Assembly (NCBI GenBank): GCA_050184415.1 | Contig: JBFXAJ010000015.1 | Coordinates: 1-64,000, forward strand | DNA: 64,000 nt | From: JADLGL01 sp050184415 | Lineage (GTDB): Bacteria; Pseudomonadota; Alphaproteobacteria; Rhizobiales; Kaistiaceae | Reading direction: 5' to 3' | Shown: piece by piece, positions 43,818-53,170 of the stretch | Layout: every line of letters starts with the position of its first letter | Position numbering within the stretch: position 1 is the first letter of the stretch | Notes under the pieces: generated by a model | Database searches by the model: none | What the model was told of the DNA's origin: nothing | Seen by the model: the letters and a program-made list of their open reading frames with translations, nothing else | Made by a program: the position numbers and the translations under genes

Positions 43818-45374
43818 ATGCTGACGACCGCCGAGCGCGTCCGCCCGACCTCGCCCGAGGCCGTATCCGCCGACGCCAAGCCGAGCCGCAGCGGCAACCA
43901 CGGCTTCATGATCGAGGAGAAGCTGATCTTCGAGATCGGCCGCGAGGACGTCACCGGCGTCGACCTCCCGCCACCCGAGCCGGTGCAGAGCCGCCTCGGC
44001 AAGCATGCGCGGAAACTCCCGCTCGGCCTGCCCGGCCTGACCGAGCCCGAGACGCTCCGGCATTACGTGCGGCTGTCGAAGCAGAACTACGCCATCGACA
44101 TGGGCGTCTATCCGCTCGGCTCGTGCACGATGAAGCACAACGCCCGCCTCAACGAGAAGATGGCGCGGCTGCCCGGCTTCGCGGACATCCATCCGCTGCA
44201 GCCGCTCTCCACCGTCACCGGCGCGCTCGGCCTGATGGAGGAGCTGTCGCACTGGCTGGTGACGCTGACCGGTATGGAGGCGATCGCCTTGAGTCCGAAG
44301 GCCGGCGCCCATGGCGAGCTGTGCGGGATGATGGCGATCAAGGCCGCACTTCAGGCGCGCGGCGAGGACGCCCAGCGCACCACGGTGCTCGCGCCGCAGT
44401 CAGCGCATGGCACGAACCCCGCGACCGCGGCCGTGCTCGGCTACAAGATCGAGCCGATCCCGGCCCGCGCCGACGGAACGGTCGACCCCGAGGTCGTGAA
44501 GGCGAAGCTCGGCCCGCATGTCGCGGCGATCATGCTCACCAATCCCAACACCTGCGGCCTCTTCGAGCCGGACGTCATCGCGATCGCGGACGCGGTCCAT
44601 GCCGCGGGCGCCTATTTCTACTGCGACGGCGCCAACCTCAACGCGATCCTCGGCAAGGTGAAGCCGGGCGATCTCGGCGTCGACGCCATGCACATCAACC
44701 TCCACAAGACGATGTCGACCCCGCATGGCGGCGGTGGCCCCGGCTCAGGCCCGGTCGTTCTGTCCGGCGCGCTGGCGCCGTTCGCGCCGGTGCCGTTCCT
44801 CCGCCGCGAGGGCGATCGCCTGGTCCTCGTCGAGACGGCCGACGCAGCCGAAGGGGCCGAGAAGCCGCTGGGCCGCATGACGGCCTTCCACGGCCAGATG
44901 GGCATGTGGGTGCGCGCGATGGCCTACCTCCTCTCCCACGGCGAGGATGGCGTGAAGGCCGCGTCCGAGAACGCGGTACTGAACGCGAACTACCTGCGGG
45001 CAAACCTCGCCGACGTGATGACCCAGCCCTTCGGCAACAAGGTCTGCATGCACGAGGTGGTCTTCGACGACCGCTTCCTCGAGCCGCACGGCATCACCAC
45101 GCTCGATTTCGCCAAGGCGATGATCGACGAGGGCTATCACCCGATGACGATGTACTTCCCGCTCGTCGTCCACGGCGCGCTCCTGATGGAGCCGACCGAA
45201 TCTGAATCGCGGATCGAGCTCGACCGCTTCATCGCGACGATGCGCGAGCTCGTGCGGCGCGTGGTCGATGGCGAGGCCGACTACTTCAAGACCGCCCCGC
45301 ATTTCGCGCCGCGCAATCGCCTCGACGAAACCCGCGCCGCGCGCCAGCCGAAGCTGCGCTGGAAGCCCGCTTAG
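43818..45374 (+). CDS. gcvPB: Glycine dehydrogenase subunit 2 (gcvPB)
   Basis: This 518-residue PLP subunit has the Schiff-base lysine K297 in MHINLHKTMSTPHGGGGPGSGP. Other conserved parts are YAIDMGVYPLGSCTMKHN at 91-108, APQSAHGTNPATAAVLGYK, IMLTNPNTCGLFEP and YCDGANLNAILG. It completes the glycine decarboxylase with gcvPA. The first 24 residues are variable. It is the last gene of the one-carbon operon. A GC-rich hairpin follows the stop at 45398-45415 and a LuxR-type regulator gene begins 80 bp downstream. Confidence 0.96.
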   Translation: MLTTAERVRPTSPEAVSADAKPSRSGNHGFMIEEKLIFEIGREDVTGVDLPPPEPVQSRLGKHARKLPLGLPGLTEPETLRHYVRLSKQNYAIDMGVYPLGSCTMKHNARLNEKMARLPGFADIHPLQPLSTVTGALGLMEELSHWLVTLTGMEAIALSPKAGAHGELCGMMAIKAALQARGEDAQRTTVLAPQSAHGTNPATAAVLGYKIEPIPARADGTVDPEVVKAKLGPHVAAIMLTNPNTCGLFEPDVIAIADAVHAAGAYFYCDGANLNAILGKVKPGDLGVDAMHINLHKTMSTPHGGGGPGSGPVVLSGALAPFAPVPFLRREGDRLVLVETADAAEGAEKPLGRMTAFHGQMGMWVRAMAYLLSHGEDGVKAASENAVLNANYLRANLADVMTQPFGNKVCMHEVVFDDRFLEPHGITTLDFAKAMIDEGYHPMTMYFPLVVHGALLMEPTESESRIELDRFIATMRELVRRVVDGEADYFKTAPHFAPRNRLDETRAARQPKLRWKPA

Positions 45375-45397
45375 TCGGAGGGCGTCGATCATTCCGG

Positions 45398-45415
45398 GAG
45401 GCGCTGTTGCGCCTC
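45398..45415 (+). terminator. Likely terminator of the gcv operon
   Basis: GAGGCGC (45398-45404) and GCGCCTC (45409-45415) pair perfectly around a TGTT loop, followed by TTGG. The stem is short and the T-run minimal, but the position, 24 bp after the gcvPB stop, fits a terminator or attenuator ahead of the regulator gene. Confidence 0.5.
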
Positions 45416-45427
45416 TTGGAACATCAG

Positions 45428-45455
45428 ATATATCTTACGATACGTCACGATATAT
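45428..45455 (+). promoter_or_regulatory. AT-rich inverted and direct repeat over the luxR start
   Basis: ATATATC (45428-45434) and GATATAT (45449-45455) form a perfect inverted repeat with a 14-base spacer. Inside it ACGATA occurs twice, ten bases apart (45437 and 45447). It reaches into the ATG at 45454 and stands out as AT-rich in a GC-rich region. This position fits an operator, perhaps for autoregulation. Confidence 0.5.
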
Positions 45456-46644
45456 GGCCCGGTCGGGGGACGCCCTGGCGTGCGTGGACAGATCATCAGT
45501 GCGATCGCAACCGGACCTCGACCGCCTCCTCCTGCAGCTGTTCGACGTCGCGGCATCGCCTCAATGGGGCGAGTGGCTGGAGGATGCGCGGCAGTATTTC
45601 GGAGCGACATCGGCGGCGATCTCGCCGCTGGTTCCGGGCGGCGCACGCTGGATGTCCGGCGCAAGCGCCGGCGTCGAGGCGGGGCGAGTTGATGCCTATC
45701 GGCAGCACTTCTTCCGGGTCGACAAGTGGATGCAGCGCATCCGGAACCAGACCCCGGGCGTCCCGCACTCGCTGAGCATGCTCGTGCCCGACCACGAGCT
45801 GATGGAAAGCGAGATCTACAACGACTTCATGCGCCCAGGAGGCCGCCGCTACGGCCTTGGCGTCACGGTCGAGTCGGGCAACGTCCGCTTCATCCTCAAT
45901 TTCGGGCGGACGCTCTCCGAGGGCGACTTCGACGACACGCATTTCGCGGCGCTGTCGCGCATCGCGAAGTTTGTGCCGAAGGCGCTCAACACGCAGCGCA
46001 CCCTCCACGCCGCCGAGGCCAACAACGACGCATCGCAGGCGGTGATGAACCAGTCGCCGCGCGGCGTGCTGCTGCTCGATTCGGCACACCGCGTCGTGTT
46101 CGCGAACCGCGTCGCGAACGACCTCATCAATGCGGAGCAGTTCCTCGGCATCCGGCGCGGCCAACTGGTCGCGCTCGGCGAGGGCGAGGAACGCAGGTTC
46201 CGGGACGCACTCGACGCCGCCTCGCGGGAAGTCGGTTTCCACACGATCCTCATGCTCGGCGGCGCCGGGACCGAGAACCAGGTCGCGACCTCGATCGTCG
46301 GGATTTCGGACGGCTCGTCGCCGATCCTTGACCTTGGCGTGAGCCGCCCGACCGTCCTTGTCGACATCGTCAATCATTCCGAGCAGCCGGCGATCCCGCC
46401 CGAGCACCTGATCGCCGCGTTCGGCTTCACCATGCAGGAGGCGCGCACCGCGAGCCTCCTCGCCAGCGGGCTGAGCCTGCCCGAGGTCGCGGCGCGGCTT
46501 TCGATCAGCCGGGAAACCGTGCGCTACCACCTCAAGGGCCTCTTCGCGAAGAGCGGCGCGCACAGCCAGCGCGAGCTCGTCCAGTTCATCACGGCGCTCC
46601 TGCCGCCAATCGCGATGGTGCCGCCCTTCAGGGCCGCAAGTTAG
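45454..46644 (+). CDS. LuxR-type transcriptional regulator
   Basis: This is a 396-residue protein. The C-terminal 65 residues (LIAAFGFTMQEARTASLLASGLSLPEVAARLSISRETVRYHLKGLFAKSGAHSQRELVQFI) are a LuxR/FixJ helix-turn-helix, with recognition helix ISRETVRYHLKGLF. The middle has a PAS-like stretch QSPRGVLLLDSAHRVVFANRVANDLINAEQFLGI. The N-terminal part is unassigned, with no phosphoacceptor domain and no autoinducer-binding signature that I can name. It is probably a PAS-sensing regulator, perhaps of the gcv/met operon just upstream. Start choice is uncertain: ATG 45454 lacks a ribosome site and overlaps an AT-rich repeat, and a GTG at 45499 is possible. Confidence 0.85.
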   Translation: MARSGDALACVDRSSVRSQPDLDRLLLQLFDVAASPQWGEWLEDARQYFGATSAAISPLVPGGARWMSGASAGVEAGRVDAYRQHFFRVDKWMQRIRNQTPGVPHSLSMLVPDHELMESEIYNDFMRPGGRRYGLGVTVESGNVRFILNFGRTLSEGDFDDTHFAALSRIAKFVPKALNTQRTLHAAEANNDASQAVMNQSPRGVLLLDSAHRVVFANRVANDLINAEQFLGIRRGQLVALGEGEERRFRDALDAASREVGFHTILMLGGAGTENQVATSIVGISDGSSPILDLGVSRPTVLVDIVNHSEQPAIPPEHLIAAFGFTMQEARTASLLASGLSLPEVAARLSISRETVRYHLKGLFAKSGAHSQRELVQFITALLPPIAMVPPFRAAS

Positions 46645-46761
46645 GTCACCTCCTCAATCGGGTGGGGCCGCCTCTTCCGGCGGATGGTGTACTGCGTCCG
46701 CGTCCGCGTCCGCGCCCGCGGTCCGTCGCTGTCCCTTGAAGTCCTGCGAGAATGCCCGCGG

Positions 46762-47076
46762 ATGTCGCAGCACAAGCCGCTCATCCATTCACCCGAGGTC
46801 ATCGAGATCGAGGTCTCGCCGCCCCGTGCCGCGGATTGCCCCGACGCGGCGGCTTTGGAGCGCTCGGACGCGCTCCGGGAGGCCATGGCAGCGGCGACCG
46901 CTCTCCTGGCGGACTGTCCGCCAGGCGAAACCGCGCTGTTCTACGTATGCCGCGGCGCTCCGCTCTGCGGCGTGCGCGGCCAACCGCCTGGCTTCAACGC
47001 GGCCTGCCAGATGTGCGAATGCATCGCCGTGGCGGAGGACGGGACGATGTCCTTCCCACGCGCCGGGACCGCCTGA
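46762..47076 (+). CDS. Small cysteine-rich protein of unknown function
   Basis: This is a 104-residue protein with no signal peptide. It has seven cysteines (26, 52, 63, 69, 82, 85, 87). The later group, YVCRGAPLCGVRGQPPGFNAACQMCECIAVAEDG, could bind a metal (C-x5-C-x12-C-x2-C). The first half is an acidic/amphipathic helix region. I do not recognise a family. A start at 46762 is favoured, since the upstream 26 codons (VRVRVRARG) look like non-coding DNA. It is convergent with ureE, whose stop is 13 bp away. Coding status is supported by length, cysteine spacing and reading direction, not by homology. Confidence 0.55.
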   Translation: MSQHKPLIHSPEVIEIEVSPPRAADCPDAAALERSDALREAMAAATALLADCPPGETALFYVCRGAPLCGVRGQPPGFNAACQMCECIAVAEDGTMSFPRAGTA

Positions 47077-47089
47077 AGCGGATCTACAC

Positions 47090-47545
47090 CTAATCGTGAT
47101 GATGGTGGACGGCGTGGCCGCCATAGGCGCCGCCTTCGGGATCGAAGGGGGCGGTGATCGCGGTCACCGTTCCGCCGAGACCCTCCACCATCGCTTCGAT
47201 GACGTGGTCCCGCCGGATCCTCAGCCGGTCGCCGAGCACCTGGGTCGGGAGATGCCGGTTGCCGAGATGCCAGGCGATGCGGACGAAGGTGTCGCGGTCG
47301 GGCGCCGCGATCTCGGCGAGGTCCTCTGCCGCGGACTCGACCAGGACGATGGTCCCGTCCTCGAGGGCAAGGCCGTCGCCATGCCTGAGAATCACCGGTT
47401 GCGGCAGGTCGAGGAGAATCTGAAGCCCGCCGACGGCCTGGAACAGCAGCCGGCGCCGATGGCGGCGGTCACGGTCGAGCACCACGCGGTCGACCGGCGT
47501 CGCGGACCACGCCCCCGCCGGCAGGACGGCTCGCGCGGAAATCAT
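47090..47545 (-). CDS. ureE: Urease accessory protein UreE
   Basis: This 151-residue nickel-binding chaperone delivers nickel to UreG/urease. An N-terminal peptide-binding domain includes LRHGDGLALEDGTIVLVESAAEDL, and a C-terminal metal domain has WHLGNRHLPTQVLGDRLRIRRDHVIEAMVEGLG. It ends in a His-rich tail (GGHAVHHHHD). The ATG at 47545 overlaps the ureG stop by four bases. UreE normally sits between ureC and ureF. Here it is last, after ureG, and the DUF29 gene occupies its usual slot. Confidence 0.93.
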   Translation of the reverse strand: MISARAVLPAGAWSATPVDRVVLDRDRRHRRRLLFQAVGGLQILLDLPQPVILRHGDGLALEDGTIVLVESAAEDLAEIAAPDRDTFVRIAWHLGNRHLPTQVLGDRLRIRRDHVIEAMVEGLGGTVTAITAPFDPEGGAYGGHAVHHHHD

Positions 47546-48192
47546 TCCGCCGCCTCGATGCGGCGTGGCCGGAGGCCGCCGGCCTCCTCGAGGAAGGCGA
47601 TGATGGTGTCGAGGCCTTTCCGCCGCAGCATGTCGGTGAACACGAACGGCCGCGCGCCGCGCTGCGTGCGCGCATCCGCGTCCATGAGGTCGAGATTGGC
47701 CCCGACATAAGGCGCAAGGTCGGCCTTGTTGATGATCAGAAGGTCTGACCGCGTGATGCCGGGACCGCCCTTCCGTGGCACCTTCTCGCCACCCGCCACG
47801 TCGATGACGTAGAGCGTGATGTCGGCGAGCTCCGGCGAGAAGGTTGCAGCGAGATTGTCGCCGCCGGACTCGATGAAGACGACGTCGAGGTCCGGGAACC
47901 GGCGCACCATCTCCGCGACCGCGGCGAGGTTGATCGACGCGTCCTCGCGGATCGCGGTATGCGGGCAGCCACCGGTCTCGACGCCGAGGATGCGGTCCTC
48001 CGGAAGCGCCTGGACCCGGCTGAGGATCAGCGCGTCTTCCTTGGTGTAGATGTCGTTGGTGACGACCGCGACCGAGTAGCGATCGCGCATCGCCTTGCAC
48101 AGCATCTCCGTCAGCGTCGTCTTGCCAGCGCCGACCGGGCCGCCGATGCCGACCCTGAGCGGGCCGTTCGGGGAACGCATGCCATCGATCAT
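47542..48192 (-). CDS. ureG: Urease accessory GTPase UreG
   Basis: This 216-residue SIMIBI-class GTPase has the P-loop GIGGPVGAGKTTL at about 15-27, the metal-binding GVETGGCPHTAIRED with Cys and His, the Walker B-like VVFIESGGDNL and the NKAD guanine motif INKADLAPYVG. It uses GTP to insert nickel into urease with UreF and UreD. It overlaps ureF by four bases and ureE by four bases, the mark of a tightly coupled operon. Length and residues are normal. Confidence 0.97.
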   Translation of the reverse strand: MIDGMRSPNGPLRVGIGGPVGAGKTTLTEMLCKAMRDRYSVAVVTNDIYTKEDALILSRVQALPEDRILGVETGGCPHTAIREDASINLAAVAEMVRRFPDLDVVFIESGGDNLAATFSPELADITLYVIDVAGGEKVPRKGGPGITRSDLLIINKADLAPYVGANLDLMDADARTQRGARPFVFTDMLRRKGLDTIIAFLEEAGGLRPRRIEAAE

Positions 48193-48929
48193 GAGCGGAA
48201 CACTCGCGAATAGAGGGTTTCGTGGCGCATGGAGGCGATGTCCGACAGGATCGCCGCCGAGCCGAGATCGTCGAGCGTCGAGCGCTCCGCGCGGACTGCG
48301 GTCGCAAGGATCAGCGGTTGCAGCGCGGCCTGGATTCTGAGGCCGGCCGACTGGCCGAGCGGCACGAGCCGGACCGCGACGGAGACGAGGGTGGAGACGA
48401 ATGCGTTGAGCGACAGCGCCAGCGTATCGCCGAGCGGCAGGTCATGGGCGGCGGCGGCAACGCCGACCGCGACCGGGTAGGGCATCGCCTCGCCCGCCGC
48501 GGCCATCGCGCCGGAGAGCGCCGAGGAGGGCCATCCGGCCATGACGGCTTTGAGGAACGCCTCGCCGAGCGCCGTCGTCTCGCGTTGGCGCTCCGCGGAA
48601 GGGCTCATCGCCGTGCCGAGCTCGGCCGCGCGCCGGATGCGGCCGAAGTCCCCGTCGGCCGCAGCACGCCACGCCTCGGCGAGGAGCACCGCATCGCCCC
48701 ACCCGCTGCCGTTCGTGAGGAGCGCTGCGATCCAGGCCTCGACCTCTTCCGGGGTCCTAAGCCGCCCATCGGCGATCGCCGTCTCGAGGCCATGCGAATA
48801 GCTGAACGCGCCGGTCGGGAAGGCCGGGGAGAGCCAGGTCGCCAGGTTCAAAGCGGAGCGCGAATGGACACGCCCGAGGCCGCCGATCTCGCGCTGCAAC
48901 GGGGCGAGGATGACCGCGGCCAGCTTCAT
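48189..48929 (-). CDS. ureF: Urease accessory protein UreF
   Basis: This 246-residue helical protein bridges UreD and UreG in urease maturation. The WLSPAFPTGAFSYSHGLETAI signature near the N-terminus is diagnostic, and the SALSGAMAAAGEAMPYPVAVGVAAAAHDLPLGDTLALSLNAF section fits the family. ATG 48929 is used because its first base is shared with the last base of the upstream DUF29 stop (TAATG), which indicates coupling. It ends ETLYSRVFRS, overlapping ureG by four bases. Confidence 0.95.
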   Translation of the reverse strand: MKLAAVILAPLQREIGGLGRVHSRSALNLATWLSPAFPTGAFSYSHGLETAIADGRLRTPEEVEAWIAALLTNGSGWGDAVLLAEAWRAAADGDFGRIRRAAELGTAMSPSAERQRETTALGEAFLKAVMAGWPSSALSGAMAAAGEAMPYPVAVGVAAAAHDLPLGDTLALSLNAFVSTLVSVAVRLVPLGQSAGLRIQAALQPLILATAVRAERSTLDDLGSAAILSDIASMRHETLYSRVFRS

Positions 48930-49411
48930 TAAGCTTTCGGAACGAAGGCGGGATCGAGGACATCCCCTATCGCGTACGGGCATTCTTCGGGAAAGGTCTC
49001 CAGCGGCAAGCCGGTCTCGTCGGCGGCCTTGAGCCGCGCCAGCTCATATTCCTCCCCAAGCACCACGGCCGGATATCGCCGGAGACTTGGGCTTTCGGCC
49101 ACCAGCTTGGCGATCCGCCGCCGATGCTCGGCGACGCTGCTCATCCAGCCGGGCTTTCGCGCTTGCTCCTGAAACTGCCACTTGAGCAGATGAAGGAGAA
49201 TGACGGCGAGATTGCTCTCTATGGTCCGCTTGTCGGAGCGCCCCAAGCTTTCGATCTCCTCGGCCGCGTTCTCCCAATCGATTCCAGCCGGCCGCAGCGC
49301 GCGCAGGAGCCGCGCCTGTTCCTGCGTCCACGCGAAGAAATCGCGCTCGTAGAGATTGTCGATCTCGGCCTGCGAACGCTCGGCAAAGCCGGTGACGGGA
49401 TGGTTGGTCAT
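48929..49411 (-). CDS. DUF29 family protein inside the urease operon
   Basis: This 160-residue protein has the conserved DUF29 start YERDFFAWTQEQARLLRALRPAGIDWENAAEEIESLGRSDKRTIESNLAVILLHLLKWQFQ, then SVAEHRRRIAKLVAESPSLRRYP and a C-terminal EYELARLKAADETGLPLETFPEECPYAIGDVLD. DUF29 proteins are widespread in cyanobacteria and proteobacteria and often occur in multiple copies, with no known function. GGAG lies ten bases before the ATG. It lies 50 bp after ureC and its TAA is shared with the ureF ATG, so it is translated as part of the urease operon in the position usually held by ureE. Confidence 0.9.
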   Translation of the reverse strand: MTNHPVTGFAERSQAEIDNLYERDFFAWTQEQARLLRALRPAGIDWENAAEEIESLGRSDKRTIESNLAVILLHLLKWQFQEQARKPGWMSSVAEHRRRIAKLVAESPSLRRYPAVVLGEEYELARLKAADETGLPLETFPEECPYAIGDVLDPAFVPKA

Positions 49412-49461
49412 GGGCAGCTCCGAAGCCGCATTGACTGCCGAAGGATAGGCTTCGGCCAGGC

Positions 49462-51174
<1,713 letters not shown>

Positions 51175-51180
51175 GTCCGT

Positions 51181-51582
51181 TCAGCTCGGAAGGAGGACGA
51201 AGCCGGGCGACCGCCCGGCCTCGGCATCGAAGGTATAGGTCGGAGCAGCGCCCTGATTGGTGCCCTGCGCGGCGATGAGATACTCGGCGAAGTCGGCCGG
51301 GCCATTCTCATAGGCGTCGAGCGCGGCGAGAAGGCCCGGCACGTCGCGAAATCGCAGATTCGGATTGTCGGCCAGTTGACGCAGCACCGATGCGATCGCG
51401 CCGCGGTCGACAGGTTTCCGGCGCCCGAGGACCCAGACGACCTCGGCGATCGCCACCTCATGGACAAAGGCGGGTCTCGAAGGCGAGCAGACGTGGTCGA
51501 TCAGCTCTCGCGCGCTTCTCGCGTGACGCGGATCGTCATTCAGAACATATCGAAGCAGGATGTTCGTATCGACCGCGATCAT
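51181..51582 (-). CDS. vapC: PIN-domain ribonuclease, VapC-like toxin
   Basis: This 133-residue PIN-domain protein has acidic residues in order: Asp5 in MIAVDTNILLRYVLNDD, Glu in VHEVAIAEVVWVLGRR, then Asp in PADFAEYLIAAQGT and in YTFDAEAG. Together they form a magnesium site for RNA cleavage. It is paired with an AbrB-type antitoxin whose stop lies one base before its ATG. The pair is inserted between ureB and ureC on the same strand, and the toxin ends six bases before ureC. The RNA target is unknown. Confidence 0.9.
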   Translation of the reverse strand: MIAVDTNILLRYVLNDDPRHARSARELIDHVCSPSRPAFVHEVAIAEVVWVLGRRKPVDRGAIASVLRQLADNPNLRFRDVPGLLAALDAYENGPADFAEYLIAAQGTNQGAAPTYTFDAEAGRSPGFVLLPS

Positions 51583-51583
51583 C

Positions 51584-51841
51584 TCACTCGGGCTTCTCGA
51601 AACGCTCAGCCAGCGCCTCGTCGATCGCCTCGCGAACGGCAGGGGCATCTTTCGGTGCGTCCGGCCATGCGAACGAGCCGGCGCCGGCGCCCTTCCTGGG
51701 CCGGCGGACGTGGATCCGCATCTGCCCGTCGAGGCCCTTGTAGAAAACGATGTCGTCACCCTTTGCGATGCCGAGTTCCTCGCGGACGGCGGTGGGAATG
51801 GTGATCTGGCCCTTGCTGGTGACCTTGGCGGTACCGCCCAT
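51584..51841 (-). CDS. vapB: AbrB/SpoVT-type antitoxin (VapB-like)
   Basis: This 85-residue protein has a swapped-hairpin AbrB DNA-binding domain at about 1-45: MGGTAKVTSKGQITIPTAVREELGIAKGDDIVFYK. A charged C-terminal segment RKGAGAGSFAWPDAPKDAPAVREAIDEALAERFEKPE follows and would bind and neutralise the toxin. Such antitoxins also repress their own promoter. GAGG lies seven bases before the ATG. Upstream is a 70 bp gap that is unusually AT-rich for this window and may carry the pair's promoter. Confidence 0.9.
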   Translation of the reverse strand: MGGTAKVTSKGQITIPTAVREELGIAKGDDIVFYKGLDGQMRIHVRRPRKGAGAGSFAWPDAPKDAPAVREAIDEALAERFEKPE

Positions 51842-51875
51842 GACAACCTCACGGAGATTGGGAAGGCTCCTTTCA

Positions 51876-51903
51876 ATTTAACTATCGCCTTACTCGTCCG
51901 CAA
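51876..51903 (-). promoter_or_regulatory. Possible own promoter of the toxin-antitoxin pair
   Basis: On the minus strand TTGCGG (51903-51898) and TTAAAT (51881-51876) are separated by 16 bases in the AT-rich gap between ureB and the antitoxin gene, ending about 35 bp before its ATG. The hexamers are only moderate matches. An internal promoter would let the pair be expressed apart from urease. Confidence 0.3.
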
Positions 51904-51911
51904 ATGCATTC

Positions 51912-52220
51912 CTACAGGCCGCCCATGACCTTCTGGTTGAACCCCCACACCTCGCGCTTCCCGGCGAACGGCACCAGCGTCACCTCGCGGGTCTGGCCCG
52001 GCTCGAAGCGGACAGCCGTGCCCGAGGCGATGTCGAGCCGCATGCCGCGCGCCTGTTCGCGGTCGAACGAAAGGAAGGGGTTGGTCTCGTAGAAGTGGTA
52101 GTGCGAGCCGACCTGGACCGGCCGGTCGCCGGTGTTGGCGACCAGCAGCGTCACGGTTGGCGCACCGGCATTGATCTCGATGTCCGGCGCGTTGGCCGGA
52201 TAGACCTCTCCCGGAACCAC
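51912..52220 (-). CDS. ureB: Urease subunit beta
   Basis: This 102-residue structural subunit begins VPGEVYPANAPDIEINAGAPTVTLLVANTGDRPVQVGSHYHFYETNPFLSFDREQARGMRLDIASGTAVRFEPGQTREVTLVPFAG-type sequence, all conserved in UreB. It starts with GTG at 52220, five bases after the hupE stop. With UreA and UreC it forms the (alpha-beta-gamma)3 urease. The length is as in other bacteria that keep UreA and UreB separate. The DNA after its stop holds the VapBC-like pair instead of ureC. Confidence 0.97.
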   Translation of the reverse strand: MVPGEVYPANAPDIEINAGAPTVTLLVANTGDRPVQVGSHYHFYETNPFLSFDREQARGMRLDIASGTAVRFEPGQTREVTLVPFAGKREVWGFNQKVMGGL

Positions 52221-52225
52221 CGCCG

Positions 52226-52834
52226 CTACACCACGCCAGTCGCGAGGCCGATGCCGAGGGCCGCCGCGATGCCGCCGAGGACACGCGCGATCGCCTGGCC
52301 GGTCTTCTTCGGCATGACGATGCCGGCGCCGATCAGGAGGCCGATCCCGATGCCGACGATGTGGAGGAGCGAGGTCGCCGCCGCGAAGCCGAGGCCGTAC
52401 TCCAGATGGGTCGCCGCGCCGATCTCGCCGCCATGGGCAAAGCCATGGAACAGCGCGAACGTCCCGACGACGATCATGCCGATCTCGGTCGGGAGCTTCA
52501 CCGCGGTCGCGAGGAGGAGGCCGAGGGCGATCACCGAGGCGAGGATCGCGGGCTCGACGAAGGGCAGCGCAATGCCGGTAAAGGCGAGGAGGAAGCCGAG
52601 CGTCATCGTGCCGACGAAGGACAGCGGCACGAGGGTGACCGCGCGGCCGCCGATCATCGCGGCCCAGAGGCCGACCGCCACCATCGCGAGGATGTGGTCG
52701 AGGCCGAACAGCGGGTGGGAGAAGCCCGCCATGAACGAGCCGTGCTCCTCGGGGCTGAGATGGGCGAAGGCCGGCGCCGCGCCGGCGAGGAACACGAGGC
52801 CGGCCAGGGCCAGCGGCTTCAGCAGGGATCGCAT
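52226..52834 (-). CDS. HupE/UreJ-family nickel transporter
   Basis: This 202-residue inner-membrane protein has a signal peptide ending AFA-HLSPEEH and about six helices. The HupE signature SHPLFGLDHILAMVAVGLWA lies just after the leader, with nickel-binding His and Asp, and a second site is FALFHGFAHGGEIG. The family imports nickel, the metal of urease, and its place between ureA and ureB supports that role here. The start at 52834 is 23 bp from the ureA stop. It is often called ureJ in urease operons. Confidence 0.92.
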   Translation of the reverse strand: MRSLLKPLALAGLVFLAGAAPAFAHLSPEEHGSFMAGFSHPLFGLDHILAMVAVGLWAAMIGGRAVTLVPLSFVGTMTLGFLLAFTGIALPFVEPAILASVIALGLLLATAVKLPTEIGMIVVGTFALFHGFAHGGEIGAATHLEYGLGFAAATSLLHIVGIGIGLLIGAGIVMPKKTGQAIARVLGGIAAALGIGLATGVV

Positions 52835-52857
52835 CGGGCGTTGCCTCTCTGTCTCTC

Positions 52858-53160
52858 TTATCGGATCGGATTGTGGACGGTGACGAGCTTGGTCCCGTCC
52901 GGAAATGTCGCCTCGACCTGGACGTCGTGGATCATCTCGGCAACGCCCTCCATCACCTGGTCGCGGCGCAGCACCATCGCGCCGGCATCCATCAGCTCGG
53001 CGACCCGCCGACCGTCCCGCGCGCCCTCGACGACGAAGTCGGAGATGAGGGCGATCGCTTCGGGATAGTTGAGGCGGACGCCGCGTTCGAGCCGGCGGCG
53101 CGCCACCATCGCGGCCATGGCGATGAGGAGCTTATCCTTTTCGCGGGACGTCAGGTTCAT
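52858..53160 (-). CDS. ureA: Urease subunit gamma
   Basis: This 100-residue structural subunit starts MNLTSREKDKLLIAMAAMVARRRLERGVRLNYPEAIALISDFVVEGARDGR and ends VEATFPDGTKLVTVHNPIR, as in UreA across bacteria. The ATG at 53160 is fixed by this conserved start, and the longer open frame to 53367 is Arg/Ser-rich noise. It lies ten bp after the ureD stop, and hupE follows after 23 bp. Confidence 0.97.
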   Translation of the reverse strand: MNLTSREKDKLLIAMAAMVARRRLERGVRLNYPEAIALISDFVVEGARDGRRVAELMDAGAMVLRRDQVMEGVAEMIHDVQVEATFPDGTKLVTVHNPIR

Positions 53161-53170
53161 CGGATCCGCC

